DNA of 64,000 nt from Alphaproteobacteria bacterium (GCA_030426905.1 JAUHXQ010000001.1:1-64000); one strand, 5' to 3'; shown: positions 37,406 to 48,301, counted from the first letter of the stretch. Made by a program: numbers and translations. The notes: generated from the sequence alone by a model not told the origin.

Positions 37406-38665
37406 ATGAAATTAAAATATTTGTTAGTTATTATAGGGATTACAGTTCCTACATTATTTTCATTTGCAAAAAAAGAGAAAAAAGAAATATTTGATCAAGG
37501 TATTCAAATGAATTTCGGAGGAGAAGTCAATTTCCAATCTGGCATTAGGCATCAAAATAAAAAATTTATTAGTAATACTTCTCCTAACAATCATAGCTCG
37601 GTAGCCTTTAATAGTGACTCAGCCGTACATGCGTCATTAGACACAAGATGTGCTAACGGATGGAAATATGGTGCACAATTAGGGATTATGACTTCCACTT
37701 TGAGTAATGATCCAGCAGGAACAGATTATCTGGATAGAACTTATATGTATGTAGAAAAAAATACCTTCGGTCGAGTTGAAGTTGGAAGTAATAAAAGCGC
37801 TGCCAACACAATGAAAGTTACAGGAGGAGCCGTTGCAGCAGCAACAGGAGGTGTAAATGGTGCGTGGTCTAATTATATTAGCGTAGACCGATACGAAGAT
37901 TTTGAACTTAAAAAGCAAATTATATCTGGAGATAATTTTCTAGATAGTGCAAAATTAATTTTGAAAGAAGGAAGTCTAGAAGAAGGTAGCCACGAGAGAT
38001 ATAGAAAAGTTACCTATTATTCACCAAAGTATAATGGATTTCAACTTGGAATCTCTTACGGTCCTGATACTGAAAATAGAGGAGTATTCCCTTTCCCACC
38101 TTTTAATGGAAAGAGAGAAGGAAGGTTGAAAGATGCGGTAGCAGGAGCTATAAAATGGCAAGGGAATGTTAATAATGGTAAAGACTATGCTGAACTTGCA
38201 ATAGTAGGAGAGCATGCTAAACAACAACAGCCTTCAGATGCAAATGGAGAAAGAGTTTATCATCCTGTCCAGTCTTTGATGATTGGAGGAAAGTATCAAC
38301 ATGGCAATGTATCATTTGCGGCTTCTTACGCAAATCATTTTAAAAGTAAATTTGAAAAAGTTGATCATATAAATAATGCATATTTATATGATGTTGGCAT
38401 AGGTTATAATTTTGGTAAAGCAAATATAAGTCTTACCTATTTACATACCGATAAAAATAAAAACAAACTAAATGCAGTAAGTGCAGGTGCTGACTATAAT
38501 TTAGCTTCAGGTGTCTTACCATATGCAGAAGTAGCATATGTACAAATTCATCAAAAACGCAATTACAAGGAAAACAAAGAAAATAGTAATCGTGCAGAAA
38601 TAGAATTTACAGACTTAAAGAACTCTGGTTTAGTATATATATTAGGAGCAAAAGTTACTTTTTAG
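37406..38665 (+). CDS. Gram-negative porin, 16-stranded type
   Basis: This 419-aa outer-membrane protein has signal peptide MKLKYLLVIIGITVPTLFSFA. Typical porin signatures follow: INFGGEVNFQSGIR-like first strand, WKYGAQLGIMTS, the loop-3 region DRTYMYVEKNTFGRVEVGSNKSA, repeated YNGFQLGISYG and ISLTYLHTDK strands, and the C-terminal VYILGAKVTF. It fits the Porin_4 group of alphaproteobacteria. The frame extends to a TTG at 37391, but the ATG at 37406 starts the signal peptide. No neighbour shares its strand upstream, so it probably has its own promoter. Confidence 0.85.
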   Translation: MKLKYLLVIIGITVPTLFSFAKKEKKEIFDQGIQMNFGGEVNFQSGIRHQNKKFISNTSPNNHSSVAFNSDSAVHASLDTRCANGWKYGAQLGIMTSTLSNDPAGTDYLDRTYMYVEKNTFGRVEVGSNKSAANTMKVTGGAVAAATGGVNGAWSNYISVDRYEDFELKKQIISGDNFLDSAKLILKEGSLEEGSHERYRKVTYYSPKYNGFQLGISYGPDTENRGVFPFPPFNGKREGRLKDAVAGAIKWQGNVNNGKDYAELAIVGEHAKQQQPSDANGERVYHPVQSLMIGGKYQHGNVSFAASYANHFKSKFEKVDHINNAYLYDVGIGYNFGKANISLTYLHTDKNKNKLNAVSAGADYNLASGVLPYAEVAYVQIHQKRNYKENKENSNRAEIEFTDLKNSGLVYILGAKVTF

Positions 38666-38676
38666 AAGGCACGAAA

Positions 38677-38818
38677 TCCCTTAATACAAATCTCATTTGC
38701 TGTATTGCAGTATTTATCGATATGTGGTAACTTCAGCAATAATAACATACAGAAGTTTTAGTTAATTGAGAAATTAACTGTATAGTAATTGGGTTCAAAT
38801 AATGCTGTCATTAAGGGA
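38677..38818 (+). promoter_or_regulatory. atp F1 operon leader with elements that can pair over the atpH ribosome site
   Basis: Two features lie in the 155-bp space between the porin and atpH. TCCCTTAAT (38677-38685) is the exact complement of ATTAAGGGA (38810-38818), which holds the atpH ribosome site. The palindrome AGTTAATT-GAGA-AATTAACT (38760-38779) sits right beside a possible -10 TATAGT (38781-38786). If transcription starts at the latter, the first element is outside the mRNA. Both readings are tentative. Confidence 0.35.
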
Positions 38819-38820
38819 AA

Positions 38821-39372
38821 ATGCTTCAAGATATTAAAGTTTCTCGGATATACGCTCTTGCTTTATTCAATACTTCTCAAAAAGTAAAATGTAGAACAGA
38901 GTTCACAGAACAATTAGATTTAGTTAAAAATTTATGGATTAAATCGTATCATTTAATTAAGTTCCTCAATTGTCCTATACACAATAACAATAACAGACTA
39001 AGTATCATTAAAGAGATCACTAAAAAAATGAATATTGCTGATAATATTTGTAATTTTCTATCCATATTGGCTCTTAATCGTAGACTGCATATTTTTTTAC
39101 TAATTCTTGATGAATATCATAAATTTTATAGAGCTATAAAAAATGAAAAAGTAGTTGTAGTAATTTCTGCTGAAAAAATGACAGATAAGCAAAAAAATAA
39201 TATTAGTAAAAATTTAGAGAAAAACCTTAAAAAGAATATTGTTTTAAACAATATAATTGACCAATCTATTCTAGATGGTTTAGTGATAAAATTTGATTCA
39301 TTTGTGATTGATAACTCTGTTAGTAACAAATTAAATAATTTGCAATTACAAATCAATAAGAAAGTAAGCTAG
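38821..39372 (+). CDS. atpH: ATP synthase F1 subunit delta
   Basis: Delta links the F1 head to the peripheral stalk. The 183-aa protein starts with [14 protein letters not shown]-like residues and ends with the conserved pattern [25 protein letters not shown], both typical of OSCP/delta. An AAGGGA ribosome site precedes the ATG by two or three bases. It opens the order atpH-A-G-D-C usual in alphaproteobacteria. Confidence 0.93.
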   Translation: MLQDIKVSRIYALALFNTSQKVKCRTEFTEQLDLVKNLWIKSYHLIKFLNCPIHNNNNRLSIIKEITKKMNIADNICNFLSILALNRRLHIFLLILDEYHKFYRAIKNEKVVVVISAEKMTDKQKNNISKNLEKNLKKNIVLNNIIDQSILDGLVIKFDSFVIDNSVSNKLNNLQLQINKKVS

Positions 39373-39386
39373 TAAAGAGAAAACAT

Positions 39387-40919
39387 ATGATGTCAAGAAC
39401 ACCAGAAATCGTTGAATTACTTCAAAAGCAAATCGACAATTTAAATACTAAGCCTGAGTTTAAAGAAATTGGGCAAATTATTTCTGTGGGTGACGGAGTA
39501 GCTAAAGCTTATGGTCTGGATAACATCCAAGCCAGTGAAATGGTTGAATTTGCTGATGGTACTAAGGGAATGGCTATTAACTTAGAAGAAGACTCTGTCG
39601 GTATAGTAATATTTGGAGACGAACGTAATATTAAAGAAGGAGATATAGTTAAAAGAACTAACAATATTGTACAAGTTCCTGTGGGAAAAGAACTGCTTGG
39701 TCGTGTTGTTGATGCTCTTGGCAGACCAATAGATGGCAAAGGCGATATTAAAACAGGAAAATTTAGTAAAGTGGAAGTAAAAGCTCCTAATATTATTAGC
39801 AGAAAATCAGTACACGAGCCTGTACAAACCGGTATTAAAGCTATAGATACCTTGATACCTATAGGTCGTGGTCAACGTGAATTAATAATAGGTGATAGAC
39901 AGACTGGGAAAACTGCAATTGCTATTGATACTATTTTAAATCAAAAAAGAATTAATCTAGGTGATGATGAAAGTAAAAAACTATATTGTATATATGTAGC
40001 TATTGGACAAAAGAAAGCAACTGTAGCAAGAATAGTAGAAAAATTGGCAGAAGAAGGTGCCTTAGAATATAGTATTATAGTTGTTGCATCTGCTTCTGAT
40101 GCTGCTTCTTTACAGTTTTTAGCTCCTTACACTGGTGCTGCAATGGGAGAATTTTTCCGTGACAACAAAATGCATGCACTTGTAGTTTATGATGACCTAT
40201 CCAAACATGCAGTTGCATATAGACAAATGTCTCTCTTACTACGTAGACCTCCAGGGCGCGAGGCATTTCCAGGAGATGTATTCTTTTTACACTCTAGATT
40301 ACTTGAAAGAGCAGCGAAGTTAGACGATGAATATGGTGCTGGCTCTTTAACTGCATTACCAATTATTGAAACTCAAGCAGGAGATGTATCTGCTTACATC
40401 CCTACTAATGTTATCTCCATTACAGATGGACAAATATTCTTAGAAACAAACTTGTTTTTCCAAGGCATCAGACCTGCAGTAAACGTAGGATTATCTGTAA
40501 GTAGGGTAGGATCTGCAGCACAGATCAAAGCAATGAAGCAAGTATCTGGGACAATAAAACTAGACTTAGCTCAGTTTAGAGAAATGCAAGCATTTGCACA
40601 ATTTGGTTCTGATCTTGATGAATCGACAAAAAAAATGCTTAAAAAAGGAGAGAAACTTACTGAGCTGTTAAAACAAAATCAATTTCACCCTATCTCAGTA
40701 GAAGAACAGATAGTAATAATTTATGCTGCTGTTAATGGATACTTGAACAACATTGATATAAAGGATATTAAAAGATTTGAGCAAGAGTTAATATTATTTT
40801 TAAACAACGCAGACAATAAGAGTCTGCTTGATCTAATAACAAAAGAAAAACAGGTCAACGAAAAAATAGAAAATTTGATAAAAAAGATTTTAGGAAAATT
40901 TTTAGAAATTTTTACATAG
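39387..40919 (+). CDS. atpA: ATP synthase F1 subunit alpha
   Basis: Alpha forms the non-catalytic nucleotide sites of the hexamer. Walker A is [11 protein letters not shown], preceded by [18 protein letters not shown]. The signature [17 protein letters not shown] is complete. At 510 aa it has normal length, and the C-terminus is slightly extended and basic ([13 protein letters not shown]). The gene begins with two consecutive ATG codons, 14 bases after atpH. Confidence 0.97.
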   Translation: MMSRTPEIVELLQKQIDNLNTKPEFKEIGQIISVGDGVAKAYGLDNIQASEMVEFADGTKGMAINLEEDSVGIVIFGDERNIKEGDIVKRTNNIVQVPVGKELLGRVVDALGRPIDGKGDIKTGKFSKVEVKAPNIISRKSVHEPVQTGIKAIDTLIPIGRGQRELIIGDRQTGKTAIAIDTILNQKRINLGDDESKKLYCIYVAIGQKKATVARIVEKLAEEGALEYSIIVVASASDAASLQFLAPYTGAAMGEFFRDNKMHALVVYDDLSKHAVAYRQMSLLLRRPPGREAFPGDVFFLHSRLLERAAKLDDEYGAGSLTALPIIETQAGDVSAYIPTNVISITDGQIFLETNLFFQGIRPAVNVGLSVSRVGSAAQIKAMKQVSGTIKLDLAQFREMQAFAQFGSDLDESTKKMLKKGEKLTELLKQNQFHPISVEEQIVIIYAAVNGYLNNIDIKDIKRFEQELILFLNNADNKSLLDLITKEKQVNEKIENLIKKILGKFLEIFT

Positions 40920-40924
40920 TAAAT

Positions 40925-41797
40925 ATGACAAACTTAAAAATTCTTAAGACAAGAATAAACAGTATAAAATCTACTCGTAAGATTACTCAGGCTATGAAGC
41001 TTGTTGCAGCATCTAAGTTAAAAAAAGCCCGAGAAGCTATAGAAAATAATCGCCCTTATACTGAGGAAATAAATAATCTTGCCACTATTCTCTTAAAGCA
41101 AATACCTTTTAAAAATAACCCTATATTTTGTGGGAGAGATACAAGTAATAGAACATGTAATCATTTAATTCTAGCATTAGGATCTGATAGAGGACTATGT
41201 GGATCTTTTAACAGCAACTTAGTAAAACAAGTACTCTTGAGTATAAATAACCTAAAAAATAAAGAATCCACTATTAAAATAGGGTGTATAGGTGCCAAAA
41301 TTTATTCACTTCTAAAGTGGTCAACAAATTACCACGTAGAGTTAATTTATCCCAGTGCCAGCGCTCTAGCTGAAAATGCTAAAACTTTTGCACTAGATTT
41401 AATTAGCAAATTTGATACTGAGAATTTTGATATATGCACAGCACATTACAATAGTTTTGTTACTGTCTTAAATCGCGATATTTTATCAAAACAAATTTTA
41501 CCGATATGCGTTCCAAATTCTGATGAAAAGCAGCTTTTCGAATGCGAACCGAAAGCGCAATTCATAATGCAAGACCTTATAAAAGACCTATTAATTGGTA
41601 ATTTAATTTCAATGTCATTTGAAACTTTAGCAAGTGAGCATAGCGCTCGTATGACATCAATGGATAATGCAACACGTAATGCTGGAGAAATGATAGGTAA
41701 ACTTATTACTCTATATAACCGTACTAGACAAGCAGCTGTTACAACAGAACTAATAGAAATAATTTCAGGAGCTGAATCAATAAAAGAAGGAGCATAG
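40925..41797 (+). CDS. atpG: ATP synthase F1 subunit gamma
   Basis: Gamma is the central rotor shaft. The N-terminal coiled coil (TRINSIKSTRKITQAMKLVAASKLKKA) and the C-terminal partner (ASEHSARMTSMDNATRNAGEMIGKLITLYNRTRQAAVTTELIEIISGAE) are the most conserved parts and are intact. Its 290 aa are normal. It lies five bases after atpA and directly abuts atpD. Confidence 0.95.
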   Translation: MTNLKILKTRINSIKSTRKITQAMKLVAASKLKKAREAIENNRPYTEEINNLATILLKQIPFKNNPIFCGRDTSNRTCNHLILALGSDRGLCGSFNSNLVKQVLLSINNLKNKESTIKIGCIGAKIYSLLKWSTNYHVELIYPSASALAENAKTFALDLISKFDTENFDICTAHYNSFVTVLNRDILSKQILPICVPNSDEKQLFECEPKAQFIMQDLIKDLLIGNLISMSFETLASEHSARMTSMDNATRNAGEMIGKLITLYNRTRQAAVTTELIEIISGAESIKEGA

Positions 41798-43216
<1,419 letters not shown>

Positions 43217-43222
43217 ATATAA

Positions 43223-43630
43223 ATGGAAAAAAAACTATCAATTTCTATTTTGAGTCCTTACAAAGTTATTCTACAACGAGACACAGAAATGGCTTTGTTA
43301 CCTGAAAGCAATGGAGAAATAGGCATATTACCCTATCATATATCTTTAATTGCTTCTCTAGGTCCCGGAGTAATAAAATTATATAATCGTAATAAAATAG
43401 ATTATACGCTGTTTATTGCAGGAGGATTTGTCAAAATTGATCAAAATCAAATTAATGTTTTAGTTAGTTTTTATAGCGAAATAAAAGACCTTCACTCAAA
43501 AATTGCAAAAAAAGAATTATCTGATTTTGAAGATGAACTAGCTACTTCTGAAAACTCAGAATACTTAGATTATATATTTAAAGAAATCAATGTTAGACGT
43601 AAAATTATAGAAATAACCGATAAATTATAA
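43223..43630 (+). CDS. atpC: ATP synthase F1 subunit epsilon
   Basis: Epsilon couples the rotor shaft to the c-ring and can inhibit ATP hydrolysis. The N-terminal beta-sandwich is recognisable (LSPYKVILQRDTEMALLPESNGEIGILPYHISLIASLGPGVIK), followed by a helical C-terminal part. At 135 aa it is near normal. It is the last gene of the F1 block and converges with the tatB-like gene after four bases. Confidence 0.93.
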   Translation: MEKKLSISILSPYKVILQRDTEMALLPESNGEIGILPYHISLIASLGPGVIKLYNRNKIDYTLFIAGGFVKIDQNQINVLVSFYSEIKDLHSKIAKKELSDFEDELATSENSEYLDYIFKEINVRRKIIEITDKL

Positions 43631-43634
43631 TTCT

Positions 43635-43937
43635 TTAGCTATTTTCTTTATTAGATTTGCTGTTTTTTACGTCTATTGTGTCATAAGCTTTATGTATTCT
43701 ACCTTCATCATCTAATATATAATGGTAGTTGTCTTGCAAGATAGGATCATCATTTATTGGTGATACAATATCATTATGAATATAACGTAAATTCTCTAAT
43801 AACTCTCTTTTAATGTTTACAAACTTAAAAACAAATTTTTTATATGCTGTAATTAAATGAGGTATATCTGATGATCTAGTAAAAATTACCATCACAAACA
43901 ATATTATAAGTAATTCAAAAAAAGATATGCCAAACAT
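43635..43937 (-). CDS. TatB-like protein, degenerate hinge
   Basis: This 100-aa protein has one N-terminal membrane helix (MFGISFFELLIILFVMVIF) and an amphipathic helix (LITAYKKFVFKFVNIKRELLENL), the TatB layout. The invariant G-P hinge of TatB (GPxRLP) is replaced by TRSSDIP; only the proline remains. The C-terminal half is acidic and polar. It is read just after the phosphomannomutase, three bases away. The tatA gene is about 24 kb off. An alternative is a small membrane protein unrelated to Tat. Confidence 0.55.
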   Translation of the reverse strand: MFGISFFELLIILFVMVIFTRSSDIPHLITAYKKFVFKFVNIKRELLENLRYIHNDIVSPINDDPILQDNYHYILDDEGRIHKAYDTIDVKNSKSNKENS

Positions 43938-43940
43938 CTA

Positions 43941-45326
43941 CTATCCATTAATTAAAACTTCTTCCTTTACTAATGAAAGATCATATTCCTTTAGTAAATT
44001 AGTAATAAAATCAATTTCTTTTTCTACTTTATCTTTTGTAGCCCCTTCGAATCTACACACTAATACTGCTTGAGTGTTAGAAGCTCTAATAAGTCCCCAG
44101 CTGTCATTACTCTGAGAATACCTGATTCCATCAATATCATTAAATTTTATTTTGTTCTGCTGAAAATATTTTTTTAATTTTTCTATAACTGTAAATTTTT
44201 TATCATCTTCACACTCAATTCGTATTTCTGGAGTGTTATAAGTGCTTGGAATTTCCCGTAAAATCTCATTGATTTTTTTGTCTTTTATAATATTAATAAG
44301 CCTAACAGCAGCATATAATGCATCATCATAACCATGATATTGGTCTGAGATAAAAATATGACCACTCATTTCGCCAGCTAAAGGAGAAGATATATCTTTC
44401 ATATGTTTTTTTATGTTTGAATGACCTGTTTTCCACATTATAGGTTTTCCACCATGTTGCTCAATCATATTAAAAATTACTTGGCTAGTTTTTACATCAG
44501 CAATTATTGGAGCTCCTGGTATTCTAGATAGAATATCTTGCGCCAAAATGAATAAAATCTGATCTCCCCATATAATATTTCCATTATTATCAACTACTCC
44601 TAATCGATCGCCATCTCCATCAAATGCTAAACCTAGATCGCATTTTTCTGCCTTTACTGTTGAAATAAGTTGCTCAAGGTTTTTTGCTATTGTTGGATCA
44701 GGATGATGAGAAGGGAAGTTACCATCGATTTTACTATTAAGTAAAATATGAGTCCCTGGCAATTTCTGGCATAATTTTTCTATTATTTCTCCAGTAGAAC
44801 CATTGCCAGCATCCCAAGCAATTTTCATGTTATCTATGTTGCATACTGTTCTGCATAACATATCCACATAAAGATTTACAAAATCTTGCGAAGAAGACTG
44901 CTTATTTATAGAACTTGATTGAGAGTAAGTTTGAGAAATTTCCTGTAAATTCTTTATTTCTTCACCAAAAAAGGGCTGGCGATTAACTATAAATTTAAAC
45001 CCATTGTACTCTGGAGGATTATGTGAACCAGTAACCATTATACCAGCATCTGCTACTGTTTCGTGAAAAGTAGAAAAGTAAAGCATAGGAGTAGGACCAA
45101 CGCCAATATTGACCACATTTGCTCCTCCTGCATTTAATCCTTTGATTAGAGCTTCAAGTAACGCAGGAGAACTTAATCTACCATCTCGACAAACATTAAC
45201 TACACTATTATTTTTATTTAAGGCTCTAGTAAAAGACCATCCTACTAAAAAAGCATCATTTTCTGTTAACGTATCATTGTATACACCTCTGATATCATAT
45301 TCCCTTATGATAGCTGGATTTATCAT
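43941..45326 (-). CDS. Phosphomannomutase/phosphoglucomutase
   Basis: This alpha-D-phosphohexomutase interconverts hexose-6-phosphate and hexose-1-phosphate. The N-terminal IREYDIRGVYNDTLTEN is the family signature. The phosphoserine is S101 (TGSHNPPEYNG), the metal loop is FDGDGDRLGV and the sugar-binding loop is GEMSGHIF. At 461 aa it fits the PMM/PGM (AlgC/ManB) type. With manC 12 kb away it could supply mannose-1-phosphate for GDP-mannose. It is divergent from tsaB. Confidence 0.92.
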   Translation of the reverse strand: MINPAIIREYDIRGVYNDTLTENDAFLVGWSFTRALNKNNSVVNVCRDGRLSSPALLEALIKGLNAGGANVVNIGVGPTPMLYFSTFHETVADAGIMVTGSHNPPEYNGFKFIVNRQPFFGEEIKNLQEISQTYSQSSSINKQSSSQDFVNLYVDMLCRTVCNIDNMKIAWDAGNGSTGEIIEKLCQKLPGTHILLNSKIDGNFPSHHPDPTIAKNLEQLISTVKAEKCDLGLAFDGDGDRLGVVDNNGNIIWGDQILFILAQDILSRIPGAPIIADVKTSQVIFNMIEQHGGKPIMWKTGHSNIKKHMKDISSPLAGEMSGHIFISDQYHGYDDALYAAVRLINIIKDKKINEILREIPSTYNTPEIRIECEDDKKFTVIEKLKKYFQQNKIKFNDIDGIRYSQSNDSWGLIRASNTQAVLVCRFEGATKDKVEKEIDFITNLLKEYDLSLVKEEVLING

Positions 45327-45414
45327 ATTGTTTTCCTTTACTTATAGTAATAAAATAAGTTATAATTTTTTCTTTTTTAAAAAAGTCATAATAACCGAAT
45401 CATTTTTAAAATCA

Positions 45415-46044
45415 ATGAAGTTACTTACTTTTGATACTTCCATGGGGAAATGTTCTGTCGCATTTTCAGATAATAAGTTAAAAGATTACCAAGAATCTAA
45501 GGAAAAGCTAATGCAAAGCGAAGAATTACTTCCTATGATTATAGATATTCTTGCTAAACATGATAGTAAATTGGCAAATATCCACGCAATTGCTTGTACT
45601 ATAGGCCCTGGTAGTTTCACTGGAATAAGAATTGGTATAGCTGCTGCACGAGGTATAAAAAAAATATTACCTCAATTAAAGCTACTAGGAATTTCAACTT
45701 TAGAAATTTTGGCTTACTATGGTAAAACACAAAATAGTAGTAATAAGAATATCACTGTTTTTGTTAACGCTTATAAAAATGAATTTTATTTACAAAGATT
45801 TAGCAACAACCTTACTCCTGTTAGTGAAATAAAGTTAGTTAACTCAAAAAAAATAAAAGAAACTGTAGATAAAAATGATATTCTAGTAAGCAACAACAAA
45901 ATAAGGGATATGCACTGTTCTTGCTATGTGACTGAGACTAATGCTACTCTACTACTGGAGTATTCTAAAAAATTATTATATACAAATGTTTGCCATACAA
46001 GTATATATCCGTTATATATTAAGAGTCCTAATATTACTATATGA
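45415..46044 (+). CDS. tsaB: tRNA threonylcarbamoyladenosine biosynthesis protein TsaB
   Basis: TsaB is an inactive TsaD paralogue needed for t6A at position 37 of ANN-decoding tRNAs. The start MKLLTFDTSMGKCSVAF and the motif CTIGPGSFTGIRIGIAAARGI are diagnostic. The 209-aa form begins at the ATG at 45415; the long upstream extension of the frame only mirrors the phosphomannomutase gene. No clear ribosome site precedes the ATG. The tRNA gene follows after 28 bases. Confidence 0.9.
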   Translation: MKLLTFDTSMGKCSVAFSDNKLKDYQESKEKLMQSEELLPMIIDILAKHDSKLANIHAIACTIGPGSFTGIRIGIAAARGIKKILPQLKLLGISTLEILAYYGKTQNSSNKNITVFVNAYKNEFYLQRFSNNLTPVSEIKLVNSKKIKETVDKNDILVSNNKIRDMHCSCYVTETNATLLLEYSKKLLYTNVCHTSIYPLYIKSPNITI

Positions 46045-46072
46045 TTTCTAGGTTATATATTAGAGATTTTTA

Positions 46073-46148
46073 GGGCCTGTAGTTCAGTGGTTAGAACACA
46101 CCGCTCATAACGGTGTTGTCGTAGGTTCGAGTCCTACCAGGCCCACCA
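46073..46148 (+). tRNA. tRNA with CAT anticodon, probably tRNA-Ile2 (lysidine type)
   Basis: A 76-nt cloverleaf. The acceptor stem is GGGCCTG/CAGGCCC with discriminator A and encoded CCA, the anticodon stem is CCGCT-CAT-AACGG, and the T-arm is GTAGGTTCGAGTCCTAC. The GGGCCTG acceptor stem is the one of alphaproteobacterial tRNA-Ile(GAT), which favours the Ile2 tRNA modified by TilS over elongator tRNA-Met. The D-stem is GTTC/GAAC rather than GCTC/GAGC. Confidence 0.85.
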
Positions 46149-46223
46149 TTACTAAAGAGTATCTTTTGCTAATAAAATTATTACTGTTGCACATTCCTGT
46201 AGGCTCTACATGCAAAATAATAA

Positions 46224-46403
46224 ATTCGATTTGAGTACTTTATTTTTGCTGAACAAAAAGTTGGCATGACTCAAGTTGATGATAAAATTTGGCTTGTACA
46301 ATTTATGAATTTTGAATTAGGATACTTTGACGAAGAAGGTTGCAGATTAGAAATGATTAACTATCCTCTCTCCTCTAATCTGTATAATATGTTTCCGGTA
46401 TAA
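46224..46403 (+). pseudogene. C-terminal remnant of an integrase-core transposase
   Basis: Between the two tRNAs one frame, open from the in-frame stop at 46221-46223 to TAA at 46401-46403, encodes FAEQKVGMTQVDDKIWLVQF followed by a segment containing LGYFDEEGCRLEMI and the end MFPV. By memory this closely follows the C-terminus of IS481-like integrase-core transposases (VxQVxDxIWLVxFMxYDLGYFDxETCRLEP). There is no start and no catalytic part, so it is a dead fragment. No inverted terminal repeats were found. Confidence 0.6.
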
Positions 46404-46431
46404 TGTGCTCCAGAACGGACCTAAAAAGATC

Positions 46432-46506
46432 TGGTGCCGGATGTCGGATTCGAACTGACGACCTACCGCTTACAAGGCGGTTGCTCTACCACTGAGCTAA
46501 TCCGGC
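46432..46506 (-). tRNA. tRNA-Thr (TGT anticodon)
   Basis: A 75-nt cloverleaf on the minus strand. The acceptor stem is GCCGGAT/ATCCGGC with discriminator A and encoded CCA, the D-arm is GCTC...GAGC, the anticodon arm is CCGCCT-TGT-AAGGCGG and the T-loop is TTCGAAT. The TGT anticodon decodes ACA and other Thr codons. It is convergent with the CAT-anticodon tRNA across the transposase fragment. Confidence 0.95.
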
Positions 46507-46555
46507 AGCATATTCAACAAAGGTATTATACCATTGTCACTAGATATGTACTAAT

Positions 46556-46981
46556 TTATTTTTTTATAATTTCATTATAATCAAAAAATAAACTAATTTC
46601 TCTTCTTGCTGATTCTTTACTATCAGAACCATGTACTGAATTTCTATCTATTGACTCAGCATATTTTGCTCTGATAGTATCAGGAGCAGCGTCTTTAGGA
46701 TTAGTTGCCCCCATAATTTCTCTATTTTTTTTAATTGCATCCTCACCAGCAAGCACTTGTAATAATACATCTCCAGAAGTAATATAACTTACAAGGTCAT
46801 TGAAAAAAGGTTTTTCCTTATGCTCATCGTAAAAATCTTCTGCTTGATCTTTTGTTAAAGTAATTGTTTTTTGGATAATAATCTTAAGATTATTATCAGT
46901 AAAATGCTTATTTATTTCATTAGCCAGATTTCTTTCCATTGCATCTGGTTTTATTATAGATAAAGTGTATTCGTAACTCAT
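46556..46981 (-). CDS. ndk: Nucleoside diphosphate kinase
   Basis: Ndk balances nucleoside triphosphates by phosphate transfer through a histidine. The phosphohistidine lies in the motif NSVHGSDSKESA. IKPDAMERNL and ATNPKDAAPDTIRAKYA are also conserved. At 141 aa it is standard. It stands alone between the tRNA-Thr gene downstream and a 147-bp gap upstream. Confidence 0.96.
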   Translation of the reverse strand: MSYEYTLSIIKPDAMERNLANEINKHFTDNNLKIIIQKTITLTKDQAEDFYDEHKEKPFFNDLVSYITSGDVLLQVLAGEDAIKKNREIMGATNPKDAAPDTIRAKYAESIDRNSVHGSDSKESARREISLFFDYNEIIKK

Positions 46982-47128
46982 TTAATGCTCTTCATTCAAT
47001 ATTTAATCATTAAGAATATAAATGTGAGCATAGCTCTCTTAATCTTTCAGATCACCGCTAGCATCTATCGCTCACTTTACAGTATAGCCAAACAGATATA
47101 TTATTATGTTACATATGTAAAGAATATT

Positions 47129-48301
47129 TTATTGTATATAGCTATAGTACGAAGATAATAGTTCTTTTTTGTACTGACTATCCAACCTTATTATTTCACT
47201 AATAGATGAGATAGAGTGATGTGAATAGTTACTAATACATTTCTCTACTATTTGAAAAATATTAGTAAATTTTATTTTATTCTTCAAAAATAAATCCACA
47301 GCAACCTCATTACTAGCGTTAAGTATTATTGGAGCTGTGCCACCAATTTTTATTGCATCTTTGCATAAATTCAATGATGGAAATTTTTTATAATCAGGAG
47401 TAGCAAAACTTAATTGTGCTAAAGATGAAAAATCAAGGTTTTCAATAATATTTGTACCACGATATCTTTTTGGCCAATATAATGCGTGAGTTATTGGTAT
47501 ACGCATATCATGCTTACCAAGCTGAGCCAAAGTAGATCCATCTTTGTAGTTTACCATGCTGTGAATAATTGACTCAGGATGTATTAATACCTCTATTTTA
47601 TCTATTGGCATGTTAAAAAGGTGATGAGCCTCAATAAGTTCTAATCCTTTGTTAAATAAACTAGCTGAGTCTATAGTAATTTTTTGTCCCATATTCCAGT
47701 TAGGATGATTTAGCGCCTCTCTAACTGTTACCTTTTCTAATTGATTGAAAGTATAATTTCTAAAGGGACCACCTGAAGCAGTAAGAGTTATACTTGATAC
47801 CGCATCTAAGTTATGTATATCTAATACTTGAAATATTGCATTATGTTCTGAATCTACCGGAATTAATTTTATCTTGTTTTTTATACATTCTTGAATAATG
47901 ATATTGCCCCCACACACTAAACTTTCTTTATTAGCTAAGGCAATATTTGTTCCACTTTTTATTGCTTGATACGTCGAATACAACCCAGCACTACCGACAA
48001 CAGCAGCAATTACCAAGTCATTGTCAAATCCACATATTTCTTGGATACCATCATTCCCTGCTGCAGCTTTTACATCAGTTCCTGACAATAATGATTTAAG
48101 CTCGTAATAAAATTGCTCATTAGTGATTACTGCCAGTTTTGCATTTGTGTTTATAGCATACTCAGCGAGCCTTTGATAATTACTATGGGCAGATAAACCC
48201 ATAACTTCAAATTGATTTGCAGGAGATTTTTGTATAACGTCAATACTGCTAGCACCAATTGATCCTGTTACACCAAAAATTGATATTTTTTTCATTTTCA
48301 A
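47129..48301 (-). CDS. dxr: 1-deoxy-D-xylulose-5-phosphate reductoisomerase
   Basis: Dxr (IspC) is the committed enzyme of the MEP isoprenoid pathway. The NADPH motif ISIFGVTGSIGASSIDVI is followed by NKESLVCGG, the metal site IPVDSEHNAIFQ and TASGGPFRNYT, then WNMGQKITIDSASLFNKGLE. At 390 aa it is complete. Rickettsia species lack this pathway, so its presence is taxonomically informative. The ATG overlaps the cdsA stop by four bases, and the order uppS-cdsA-dxr is the common proteobacterial one. Confidence 0.96.
   Translation of the reverse strand: MKMKKISIFGVTGSIGASSIDVIQKSPANQFEVMGLSAHSNYQRLAEYAINTNAKLAVITNEQFYYELKSLLSGTDVKAAAGNDGIQEICGFDNDLVIAAVVGSAGLYSTYQAIKSGTNIALANKESLVCGGNIIIQECIKNKIKLIPVDSEHNAIFQVLDIHNLDAVSSITLTASGGPFRNYTFNQLEKVTVREALNHPNWNMGQKITIDSASLFNKGLELIEAHHLFNMPIDKIEVLIHPESIIHSMVNYKDGSTLAQLGKHDMRIPITHALYWPKRYRGTNIIENLDFSSLAQLSFATPDYKKFPSLNLCKDAIKIGGTAPIILNASNEVAVDLFLKNKIKFTNIFQIVEKCISNYSHHSISSISEIIRLDSQYKKELLSSYYSYIQ

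Noticed and set aside
45109-45414. Upstream extension of the tsaB frame
   Set aside because: It is antisense to the phosphomannomutase gene; TsaB homology starts at the ATG at 45415.
46073-46148. Calling the CAT-anticodon tRNA an elongator or initiator tRNA-Met
   Set aside because: Its acceptor stem matches tRNA-Ile; the initiator would have a C1-A72 mismatch, which is absent. The elongator cannot be fully excluded.
46982-47128. GTGAGC...CGCTCAC repeat pair upstream of ndk
   Set aside because: The arms are short and about 40 bases apart, with no T-run and no conserved RNA pattern.
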